Below are positions 23,050 to 30,126 of a stretch of DNA of 64,000 nt, piece after piece. The notes under the pieces are model-generated. The model was given only the letters and a program-made list of their open reading frames with translations, was not told the DNA's origin and ran no database searches. A program made the translations under genes and the position numbers. This DNA comes from Acidimicrobiia bacterium (GTDB lineage Bacteria; Actinomycetota; Acidimicrobiia; Spongiisociales; UBA5794), in assembly GCA_026985095.1 (NCBI GenBank), contig JALSQW010000064.1:46091-110090 (forward strand), read 5' to 3'. Every line of letters begins with the position of its first letter. Position 1 is the first letter of the stretch.

Positions 23050-24489
23050 GTGTTCGAGTACGCGCGAACTGCCGTCGAGGGTGCGCTCGCGGCGGGTGCC
23101 ACCTACGCCGACGCACGGGTCGTGCTCGCCAAGGAAGAACGCATCGACGTGCAGAACGACACGGTGCAGGCTCTCGATCGGACCGAACAGGCGGGTGTCG
23201 GGGTACGGGCGCTGTACGGATCGTCGTGGGGGTTCTTCGCCACGCCGGAATTGACCGAACGGCACGCCAGGCGGGCCGGGGAACGTGCCGCCGAGATCGC
23301 CAAGGCCAGCGCCCTGGTGCCGGGGCCTCCCCTCGAGTTCGCCGATGTGCCCGTCGTCGACGCGACCTACGAGACGCCGTTCGAGGAGGACCCGTTCGCC
23401 GTCGGGGTGTCCGACAAGGTCGACCTGTTGCTCGAGGTGAACCGCATCGTCGGGGCCGTCGACGGGATCGCGATCGCCCAGTCCTCGATGACGTTCTGGG
23501 ACACCGACAAGTGGTTCGTCTCGTCTCAGGGCCACCGGATCCATCAGCATCTCGTCGAGTCCGGCGGCGGGTTCGACGCCACCGCCGTGGGTGAGCGCGA
23601 GATCCAACGGCGGTCGTATCCCCAGTCGTTCGGTCAGTTCGAGACGGGCGGTTACGAGGTCGTTCGACGATGGGACTTCCCCGGCAACGCCCAGCGGATC
23701 GCCGAAGAGGCTGCTGCGCTGTTGACCGCCGATGAGATGGAAGAACGCGAGACGGCACTCATCTTGGAATCGTCGCAACTGGCCCTGCAGATCCACGAGA
23801 GCGTCGGCCATGCGATCGAGCTGGACCGCATCCTCGGCTGGGAAGCGGCCTTCGCCGGCACGTCCCATCTCGAGCTCGCCGGCCTCGGTACGCACCGCTA
23901 CGGATCGGACCTGATGAACATCACGGCGGACGCCACCCTCCCGGGAGCGCTGGGGACCTTCGGCTACGACGATGAAGGCACGGCGGCCCAACGGGTCGAC
24001 ATCGTCAGGGACGGGATCTGGGTCGGGGTGCTGTCGGGACGGGACACGGCGGCGATCGCCGGCCTTCCGCCGGGCGGGATGGTCCGGGCGGACGGCTACA
24101 ACCGGCTCCCGATGGTTCGGATGACCAACGTCGGGTTGCTCCCCGGCGACTCGTCGTTGGAGGAGATCATCGCCGACACGAAGGACGGCGTGTACATGGC
24201 GACCAACCGGTCGTGGTCGATCGACGACAAGCGGTTGAACTTCCAGTTCGGATGCGAGATCGGATGGGAGGTGAAGGACGGGAAACTGGGACGGATGCTG
24301 AAGAACCCGACCTACACCGGGATCACTCCCCGATTCTGGGCCACCTTGGATCGGCTCGCCGGTGAGGACGAGTGGGTCTTCTGGGGGACGCCGAACTGTG
24401 GGAAAGGCCAACCGATGCAGGTCGCCCACACCGGCCATCCGGCGTCGCCCGCCCGGTTCTCGCAGGTTCGGGTGGGGGTGCGGGCATGA
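23050..24489 (+). CDS. tldD: TldD-type metalloprotease subunit
   Basis: A 479-residue catalytic subunit of the TldD/TldE heterodimer. The zinc motif HESVGH (HExxxH) is at 249-254, and the third ligand should be the Cys in FQFGCEIGWEV. GSDLMNITADATLPGALGTFGYDDEGT is a typical block. In enterobacteria the pair processes microcin B17 precursor and degrades CcdA; in other bacteria it is a general peptidase of unfolded peptides. GTG start with a strong ribosome site; the stop overlaps the tldE start (ATGA), fixing equal production. Confidence 0.93.
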   Translation: MFEYARTAVEGALAAGATYADARVVLAKEERIDVQNDTVQALDRTEQAGVGVRALYGSSWGFFATPELTERHARRAGERAAEIAKASALVPGPPLEFADVPVVDATYETPFEEDPFAVGVSDKVDLLLEVNRIVGAVDGIAIAQSSMTFWDTDKWFVSSQGHRIHQHLVESGGGFDATAVGEREIQRRSYPQSFGQFETGGYEVVRRWDFPGNAQRIAEEAAALLTADEMEERETALILESSQLALQIHESVGHAIELDRILGWEAAFAGTSHLELAGLGTHRYGSDLMNITADATLPGALGTFGYDDEGTAAQRVDIVRDGIWVGVLSGRDTAAIAGLPPGGMVRADGYNRLPMVRMTNVGLLPGDSSLEEIIADTKDGVYMATNRSWSIDDKRLNFQFGCEIGWEVKDGKLGRMLKNPTYTGITPRFWATLDRLAGEDEWVFWGTPNCGKGQPMQVAHTGHPASPARFSQVRVGVRA

Positions 24490-25817
24490 GCCGCGCCTCG
24501 GATCTCGTCGAAGCAACCCTCGCCAGGGTCCCCTCCGGCGTCGACGCCGACGCTCGGGCTTCGGTGGGGAACCTCGCCTTGACCCGGTTCGCCAACGGAT
24601 TCATCCACCAGAACGTCGCCGAGGACTCCGAGACGCTGTCGTTGCGGGTCGCCGTCGACGGGCGGGTGGCGTTGGCGACGACCACCAACACGTCCACCGC
24701 AGGTCTCGATGCGCTGGTCGATTCTGCGGTCGCCGCGGCCCGGCTGTCTCCGGTCGATCCGGACTGGCCGGGACCGGCCCCTGCTGCGGCGGTGCCGGGG
24801 ATCGAGCACTTCGATCCGTCGACGGCCGATGCCTCCCCTCGTGAGCGGGCGGAACGGGTGAGGTCGTTCGTGGAGGCCGGCGCCGGGTTGCTGGCTGCCG
24901 GCTACTGCGAGACCAACGGCGGGGAGATCGTGTTCGCCAACACCGCCGGGCAACGTGCGGAAGGGCGGTCGAGTCAGGCCATCTTGGACGGCATCCACCA
25001 GACCCCGACCTCTGCCGGGTCGGGGCACGCGGCGGGGGTGTCGCTCGGGAGCCTCGACGCGGGAGCCGTCGGATCGCTCGCCGCCCGACGGGCCCGCGAG
25101 TCGGCCGATCCGTTCGACACGAAACCGGGGGAGTACGAGGTCGTTCTCGCCCCCGAATGTGTGGCGACCATCGCGGTGTTCATGGCGTTCTACGGGTTCA
25201 ACGCCAAGATGCACCTCGAGGGACGGTCGTTCGCCGAGATCGGCGAGACCCAGTTCGACGAGCGATTCTCGATCTGGGACGACGTCACCGACGACCGGGC
25301 GATGGGCGTCCCCTTCGATGCCGAAGGCACCCCCAAGCGCAGGGTCGAGTTCGTCAGGGACGGAACGACGGTGGGCCTCGCCCACGATCGCCGGACCGCC
25401 AAGAAGGCCGGTGCCGAATCGACCGGTCACTACGGGCCCGGCTCCGAGTCGTACGGGCCGTTCCCGACGAACGTGTTCGTCGGCGGTGGTGACCGCAGCG
25501 CCGAGGATCTCATCGCCGAGGTCGAGCGGGGTCTCTACGTGGCGACGTTCAACTACTGCCGGGTGCTCGACCCGAAGTCCCTGTCGGTGACGGGACTGAC
25601 GCGCAACGGCACGTTCATGATCGAGAACGGACGGATCACCGGGGCCGTCACGAACCTGCGGTTCACGCAATCGTTCGTGGAGGCGCTCGCTCCCGGGCGG
25701 GTCCTGGGAGTCGGTACGGACGGGCGGTTCGCCGATTCCGAGTTCGGGGCCGGGTTCATCCACGCGCCGTCCATGCGGTTGGCCGGGTGGAACTTCACCG
25801 GCGGGGCGAGCGGCTGA
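24486..25817 (+). CDS. tldE: TldE/PmbA-type protease subunit
   Basis: A 443-residue non-catalytic partner of TldD. The N-terminal half follows the same fold, and the HExxxH helix is degenerate: the equivalent region EVVLAPECVATIAVFMAF has no metal site, as expected for TldE. VLDPKSLSVTGLTRNGTFMIENGRI near the C-terminus is a family block. Coupled to tldD by ATGA and to the small downstream gene by TGATG. Confidence 0.92.
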   Translation: MSRASDLVEATLARVPSGVDADARASVGNLALTRFANGFIHQNVAEDSETLSLRVAVDGRVALATTTNTSTAGLDALVDSAVAAARLSPVDPDWPGPAPAAAVPGIEHFDPSTADASPRERAERVRSFVEAGAGLLAAGYCETNGGEIVFANTAGQRAEGRSSQAILDGIHQTPTSAGSGHAAGVSLGSLDAGAVGSLAARRARESADPFDTKPGEYEVVLAPECVATIAVFMAFYGFNAKMHLEGRSFAEIGETQFDERFSIWDDVTDDRAMGVPFDAEGTPKRRVEFVRDGTTVGLAHDRRTAKKAGAESTGHYGPGSESYGPFPTNVFVGGGDRSAEDLIAEVERGLYVATFNYCRVLDPKSLSVTGLTRNGTFMIENGRITGAVTNLRFTQSFVEALAPGRVLGVGTDGRFADSEFGAGFIHAPSMRLAGWNFTGGASG

Positions 25818-26023
25818 TGGCGCGTCCCGACGATCTGGTGGCAGCGGGCATCTTCGCCACCCGCGACGGTGCGGATGCCGCCTGGGGTGTGTTGGCGGCG
25901 GCCGGGATCCCGGCGTCGGTCATCGCCGAACCGGGCATGGTGGGTCGGCGGGACTACCTGGTGATGGTCCATCGCGAACGGCTCGACGACGCCCAGGCGC
26001 TCATCGCCGCGGGTCGGTCCTGA
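25817..26023 (+). CDS. small DUF2007-like protein
   Basis: A 68-residue protein with the pattern of the DUF2007/putative signal-transducing family: an opening LVAAGIFATRDGADAAWGVL, then AAGIPASVI, then a closing strand YLVMVHRERLDDAQALI. This is a ferredoxin-like beta-alpha-beta arrangement; function unknown. The ATG at 25817 shares one base with the tldE stop (TGATG). It could be a regulator or accessory of the protease (inference from coupling only). Confidence 0.7.
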   Translation: MARPDDLVAAGIFATRDGADAAWGVLAAAGIPASVIAEPGMVGRRDYLVMVHRERLDDAQALIAAGRS

Positions 26024-26035
26024 GGAGGGAGAGCG

Positions 26036-26881
26036 TCAGGCGTCGCTGGGCTGCTCGGCGGTCTTCGCCGTCGTCGTGGGAACCGATCGGGTCATGCGCA
26101 GGAAGGTCCAGCCGACCGGGATCAGATAGGCGAAGTACGACACGAACGTCAGCAGCGACGGGTCGGCTCGCCAGCCGAAGATGCTCTTCAGGTACCGGGC
26201 GATCGCGAAGCGGTCGGGGTCCAGGAACCCGATGTGGAAGAGCTTGTCGACATAGGTCGGGAGGAGACCGACCTCCTGGAACTCGTTGACCGCCTTGGCG
26301 ACAAGTCCGGCGGCGAACAGGATGATGAGGATGCCGGTCACCCGGAAGAACTTGCGGAGGTCGATCGCTTCGGCGCCGCGGTAGAAGCCGTAGCCGATGG
26401 CGATCGCGGCCGCGATGCCGAGGATCGCCCCGACGAGCTGACCGGCGCCGGCATCCTCGCCGACCGTGGTCGAGATGAGGAACAACGCGCTCTCGAGACC
26501 TTCGCGGAGGACGGCGACGAAGGCGATCGACGCCAACGCCAGCGTCCCGCCGACCGTCAAGGCCACGTCGACGCTCATCTCGAGCTTGTCGCGCATCTGG
26601 CGGGCCTGGCGCCCCATCCAGAAGATCATCCAGGTCAACAGCCCGGCGGCGGCCAGGGCGACGATCGCCTCGACGAGGTTCTCGGCGACACCTTCGAGCT
26701 CTCCGACGGTGATCCACAGGACGGCGCCGACGAGGAGGGAGACGGCGGCAGCGCCGAGGGTCCCGACCCAGATCCATCGCTTCTGATCCGATCGTTGGAC
26801 CCGATCGACGTAGGCGAGGAGGATGGCGACGATGAGGGCGGCCTCGACCCCCTCACGAAGCATCAAGAGGAACGATGCCAC
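26036..26881 (-). CDS. FTR1-family iron permease
   Basis: A 281-residue membrane permease with seven hydrophobic segments. The two iron-binding REGxE motifs are present, REGVE at about 9-13 in helix 1 and REGLE in helix 4. The protein resembles EfeU of the EfeUOB ferrous/ferric uptake system, but EfeO and EfeB are not in the window. GTG start at 26881 with AAAGGA upstream. The promoter region has an imperfect palindrome (26930-26947), and the thioredoxin gene points towards it, so a redox/metal theme is plausible. Confidence 0.88.
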   Translation of the reverse strand: MASFLLMLREGVEAALIVAILLAYVDRVQRSDQKRWIWVGTLGAAAVSLLVGAVLWITVGELEGVAENLVEAIVALAAAGLLTWMIFWMGRQARQMRDKLEMSVDVALTVGGTLALASIAFVAVLREGLESALFLISTTVGEDAGAGQLVGAILGIAAAIAIGYGFYRGAEAIDLRKFFRVTGILIILFAAGLVAKAVNEFQEVGLLPTYVDKLFHIGFLDPDRFAIARYLKSIFGWRADPSLLTFVSYFAYLIPVGWTFLRMTRSVPTTTAKTAEQPSDA

Positions 26882-26929
26882 CGGACTGGTCCTTTCGGTT
26901 CGTCGGTCTGACCGGACGGACAGTAATTC

Positions 26930-26947
26930 GCACCATCAGGATAGTGC
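26930..26947 (-). promoter_or_regulatory. imperfect palindrome before the iron permease
   Basis: GCACCATC-AG-GATAGTGC pairs at 7 of 8 positions, about 50 bases before the FTR1-type start. It does not match the Fur or IdeR consensus I know, so the regulator is open. It sits where a promoter is expected. Confidence 0.35.
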
Positions 26948-26978
26948 AAACCGGGTTGGGCGCGATCCTCGGACGCGA

Positions 26979-27012
26979 CGAACCTCCCCGGGGTGCGGCC
27001 TGGGGAGGTTCG
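26979..27012 (-). terminator. hairpin terminator after thioredoxin
   Basis: A perfect 11-bp stem (CGAACCTCCCC paired with GGGGAGGTTCG) with a 12-base loop, 17 bases beyond the thioredoxin stop. Confidence 0.7.
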
Positions 27013-27028
27013 GTCAGGGTCGGTCGGC

Positions 27029-27421
27029 TCAGTGGTCGTGGTCGTGGTCGTGACCTTCGCCGGCCTCGTGCTCGGCGATTTCCTTACGGACCGCATCCAT
27101 GTCCAGATCGTTGATCTGCTTGATCAGGTCGTCGAGGACCTGTTCGGGCAGTGCGCCGGGCTGCGAGAAGACGCCGATCTGGTCGCGGAACGCCATCAGC
27201 GTCGGGATCGAGCGGATCCCGAAGTACCCGGCCAGCTCGGGCTCGGCCTCCGTGTCGACCTTCCCGAAGACGATGTCGGGGTACTGCTCGGAGAGCTTCT
27301 CGTAGACCGGCGCGAACATCTTGCACGGGGCACACCAGTCGGCCCAGAAGTCGACCAGGACGGTGTCGTTGTCCATGATCGTCTTCTCGAAGTTGTCCTT
27401 GGTCAGGGTGACGGTTGCCAT
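27029..27421 (-). CDS. thioredoxin with a His/Asp-rich tail
   Basis: A 130-residue thioredoxin. The fold is complete: FWADWCAPCKMF with redox cysteines 30 and 33, the cis-proline in IRSIPTLM and the closing helix. It has an extra acidic, histidine-rich tail at about 118-130 (HEAGEGHDHDHDH), which looks metal-binding. Classical thioredoxins stop about 20 residues earlier. The active site CAPC differs from the usual CGPC, which would shift its redox potential. No signal peptide. The promoter faces a CsoR/CstR-like palindrome, so copper, persulfide or formaldehyde-type control is possible (inference). Confidence 0.9.
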   Translation of the reverse strand: MATVTLTKDNFEKTIMDNDTVLVDFWADWCAPCKMFAPVYEKLSEQYPDIVFGKVDTEAEPELAGYFGIRSIPTLMAFRDQIGVFSQPGALPEQVLDDLIKQINDLDMDAVRKEIAEHEAGEGHDHDHDH

Positions 27422-27483
27422 GTTGGGTGAATCTCCGTTCTCGCGCGGGCCAGCCGGTGGCCCTGGTCCCGAGGCACAACGAT

Positions 27484-27501
27484 AATACCCCCCGGGGTAT
27501 T
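27484..27501. promoter_or_regulatory. CsoR/CstR-like operator palindrome
   Basis: AATACCCC-CC-GGGGTATT is a perfect inverted repeat in the 132-base space between the divergent thioredoxin and ccmA starts. A/T-rich ends around a C-run and G-run (TACCC-Nx-GGGTA) are the known form of operators of the CsoR/CstR/RcnR repressor family, which respond to Cu(I), persulfides, nickel/cobalt or formaldehyde. It could control one or both genes; no such repressor gene is in the window. Confidence 0.5.
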
Positions 27502-27539
27502 CCCGCGATCGGGGGCGGAACCAGACGGCGCCGAACCGG

Positions 27540-27545
27540 TAGCCT
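27540..27545 (+). promoter_or_regulatory. -10 element of the ccm operon, probable leaderless promoter
   Basis: GGTAGCCT; the TAGCCT core ends 8 bases before the ccmA ATG. No Shine-Dalgarno sequence is present. Confidence 0.5.
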
Positions 27546-27553
27546 CCCCATCG

Positions 27554-28198
27554 ATGACCCCCAGCGTCCCCATCGTCGAGTTCCGTGGCGTCGGGCTTCG
27601 AGTCGGGACGACCACGATCCTGCGCTCGGTCGATCTCGTCGTCGATCCCGGCCAGGCGATCGGGTTGTTCGGCGCCAACGGCGCAGGGAAGACCACCCTG
27701 CTGCGTGTCCTCGGCACGCTGAGCCGACCCACCGAAGGTCTCGCCCGCGTGCTCGGCGTCGACCTGACGACGACGGACCGCTACGACCTTCGTCCCCGGA
27801 TCGGGCTCGTCGGTCACACCCCCGCGCTCTACCCCGAGCTGACCCTCCGCGAGAACCTCGCCTTCGCCGCCGAGGTCATGGATGTGGCGCGAAGCCGGGT
27901 CGACGAGGCCCTGGCCATGGTGGGACTCGCCGGCGCCGCCGAGCGCCCGGCCGGAGCCTGTTCCCACGGCATGCAGCGGCGAGCCGAGTTCGCCAGGGAG
28001 CTCATGGTCGAACGCGATCTGTTGCTCCTCGACGAGCCCCATTCCGCCCTCGACCGCGACGCGGTGGATCTCGTCGAGGGTCTCGTCGCCCGGACGTTGG
28101 ACCGGGGCGGCGCGGCGGTGCTCGTCTCGCACGATCGGGACCGGGTGGCGAAGATGGCCGACCGCTGCGTCGAGCTCGAGGCCGGTGTGCTGCGGTGA
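27554..28198 (+). CDS. ccmA: heme exporter ATPase
   Basis: A 214-residue ATPase of the CcmABCD complex, which releases holo-CcmE from CcmC during System I cytochrome c maturation. Walker A is GANGAGKTT (about 40-48), Walker B is LLLLDEPHSALD and the switch is in VLVSHDRDR. The signature is SHGMQRR in place of LSGGQ, as is normal for CcmA. First gene of a nine-gene operon in which the following starts overlap the preceding stops. Confidence 0.9.
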   Translation: MTPSVPIVEFRGVGLRVGTTTILRSVDLVVDPGQAIGLFGANGAGKTTLLRVLGTLSRPTEGLARVLGVDLTTTDRYDLRPRIGLVGHTPALYPELTLRENLAFAAEVMDVARSRVDEALAMVGLAGAAERPAGACSHGMQRRAEFARELMVERDLLLLDEPHSALDRDAVDLVEGLVARTLDRGGAAVLVSHDRDRVAKMADRCVELEAGVLR

Positions 28199-28863
28199 GC
28201 GGGATCCGACGTCAAGCCCTCGCCGTGGCCCGGCGCGATCTCGCCAGGGAACGCCGCCGCGGTGAGGTGCTGTGGGTCACCGTCCCCTTCGGGATCATCG
28301 CCCTGCTGTTGGTTCCCCTCGCCATCGGCACCGATCAGGCCACCTTGCACCGTGTCGGACCCGGTCTGTACTGGGTCGTCGTGCTCCTCTTCGGTGTCCT
28401 CGTCGGCGTCCGCGGCGCAGCCGATGAGACCGGCCCGCAGCGCGACGCCGCCGCCCTCCTCGGTCTCGATCCCGTCGCCGTGTTCGCCGGTCGGGCGCTC
28501 GCCACCTCGTCGTTGCTGGTGGTCTTCGAGCTGGTCGTCGGCGTGGCCGCCATCGCCTTGTACGACATCGACCTGATCGGCGTGGGATGGCTGGCGTTGG
28601 TGGTGCTGCTCGTCGCGATCGGACTCGGGACCTTGGCGACCATCGCCTCCTCCATCGTCGCCTCCGGGGCGGGGACCGCGGCGCTCGTCCCGCTCCTCGT
28701 CGCTCCGCTCGCCATCCCGCTGCTGCTGGGCGCTACCCAGTCGCTCGATGGCTTGCGCCAGGGGACAAGTATCCTCTCATGGATCTTGCTGATGATCGTC
28801 GTCGTGCTCGTCTTGGGCATCGTCGGGGTCGTCAGCTCCGGACCCCTCCAGGAGAGCCGATGA
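28195..28863 (+). CDS. ccmB: heme exporter membrane subunit
   Basis: A 222-residue membrane protein with about six helices. FGVLVGVRGAADETGPQRDAAALLGLDPVAVFAGRALAT is the conserved cytoplasmic stretch of CcmB in outline. It pairs with CcmA. GTGA overlap with the ccmA stop. Length is normal. Confidence 0.87.
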   Translation: MSGIRRQALAVARRDLARERRRGEVLWVTVPFGIIALLLVPLAIGTDQATLHRVGPGLYWVVVLLFGVLVGVRGAADETGPQRDAAALLGLDPVAVFAGRALATSSLLVVFELVVGVAAIALYDIDLIGVGWLALVVLLVAIGLGTLATIASSIVASGAGTAALVPLLVAPLAIPLLLGATQSLDGLRQGTSILSWILLMIVVVLVLGIVGVVSSGPLQESR

Positions 28864-29612
28864 CCGCCCAAGCCGAGATCCGGGACCGGCGCTGGCCCTG
28901 GTACGTGGCCGTCGTCGCCGTCGCGGTCGCTCTCTCGTTGTCGATGATCAGTCCACCCGATGCCGTTCAAGGCGACCTCATCCGGATCATGTACATCCAC
29001 GTCCCGGCCGCGTGGCTCGCGTACCTGGCGTTCACCGTCACCCTCGTCGGCAGCATCGGCTACCTGGCGACCAAGCGGATGGTCTTCGACCGGCTCGCCG
29101 CCTCGTCGGCCGAAGTGGGGGTCTACTTCACCGGCCTGGCCATCCTCCTCGGCATGATCTGGGGCAAACCCACGTGGGGCGTGTGGTGGACCTGGGACGC
29201 CCGCCTGACCCTGACCGCGATCATGTTGTTCGTCTACCTCGGGTACCTGGCGTTGCGACGTGCGACGCCCGATCCGGACGCCAGGGCCAAGCGCAGCGCC
29301 ATCTTGGGGGTGCTCGCCATCGTGCAGATCCCGATCGTGCACTTCTCGGTCGTGTGGTGGCGCACCCTCCATCAGCCACCCAGCATCATCCGGCCCGACG
29401 GACCCGCCATCCAGGATCCGCTCATGGTCATCGCCCTGATCGCCGGTGTGGTCGCCTTCACGGTCGTGTACGTGGCGCTGGTCGCCAAACGGATGGAACT
29501 CGCTCGGATCGAGGACGCCATCGTCGCCCGCGAAGCCACCTTCGAGCGTCCCGTCGCCGGCGAGGCGGTCGTCGCCCCCGACCTGTCGCCGGAGCCCGGA
29601 GGCGCTCGATGA
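28860..29612 (+). CDS. ccmC: heme-handling membrane protein CcmC
   Basis: A 250-residue member of the heme handling protein family that loads heme onto CcmE at the outer face. The tryptophan-rich WWD-type motif WGVWWTWDARLT (about 115-126) holds heme. The flanking histidine ligands should be in YIHVPAAW (about residue 46) and VHFSVVWWRTLHQP (about 165). Six helices are visible, with a C-terminal extension of about 30 residues. ATGA overlap with ccmB. Confidence 0.92.
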   Translation: MTAQAEIRDRRWPWYVAVVAVAVALSLSMISPPDAVQGDLIRIMYIHVPAAWLAYLAFTVTLVGSIGYLATKRMVFDRLAASSAEVGVYFTGLAILLGMIWGKPTWGVWWTWDARLTLTAIMLFVYLGYLALRRATPDPDARAKRSAILGVLAIVQIPIVHFSVVWWRTLHQPPSIIRPDGPAIQDPLMVIALIAGVVAFTVVYVALVAKRMELARIEDAIVAREATFERPVAGEAVVAPDLSPEPGGAR

Positions 29613-29734
29613 GCGGCCAATGGGCGTGGGTGACCTTCGCCTATCTCGTCTTCTATGGGACGCTGGCGCTGTTCGTCGGATCCATCGCGTGGAGGCTGCG
29701 TCGCGGACGGGCACGGATCGAGGAACGGCCGTGA
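29609..29734 (+). CDS. ccmD: CcmD-like single-helix protein
   Basis: A 41-residue protein with one membrane helix (WVTFAYLVFYGTLALFVGS region) and a basic tail (WRLRRGRARIEE). Size, topology and position between ccmC and ccmE are those of CcmD, which helps release holo-CcmE; the sequence of CcmD is too short and variable for a stand-alone call. It overlaps both neighbours by ATGA and GTGA. Confidence 0.75.
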   Translation: MSGQWAWVTFAYLVFYGTLALFVGSIAWRLRRGRARIEERP

Positions 29735-30126
29735 AGCGGTACTGGAAGTTCCTCGTCCCCGCCGGCCTCGCCGTCGTGGCACTGGGCTTCCTCATCGCCA
29801 ATCTCAACTCGAACCTCGTCTACTTCAACACCCCCACCGAGCTGATGCAGCGACAGGCCGACGACGCCAGGCTCCGGCTCGGCGGGCAGGTCGTTCCCGG
29901 CACCGTCGCCGAATCCGCCACCGGCGCCGTCTTCGAGGTGACCGACGGTCGCGAGACGGTGCTCGTCGACCACACCGGAGCGCCGCCGGACCTGTTCCAG
30001 GAGGGCATCGGCGTCGTGGTCGAGGGATCGTGGGACGGCTCCGAGTTCCACTCCGACACGATGCTCGTCAAGCACGACGAGAACTACTCACCCGAGAATC
30101 CCGACGAGCCCTTCCCCGGATCGTGA
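29731..30126 (+). CDS. ccmE: periplasmic heme chaperone
   Basis: A 131-residue heme chaperone: an N-terminal membrane anchor (about 8-23), an OB-fold domain and the heme-attachment motif KHDENY with covalent-heme His115 and the adjacent Tyr119. It is the histidine type as in proteobacteria, not the cysteine type known from archaea and some Gram-positives. The tail after the motif is short and acidic. GTG start overlapping ccmD. Confidence 0.93.
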   Translation: MKRYWKFLVPAGLAVVALGFLIANLNSNLVYFNTPTELMQRQADDARLRLGGQVVPGTVAESATGAVFEVTDGRETVLVDHTGAPPDLFQEGIGVVVEGSWDGSEFHSDTMLVKHDENYSPENPDEPFPGS

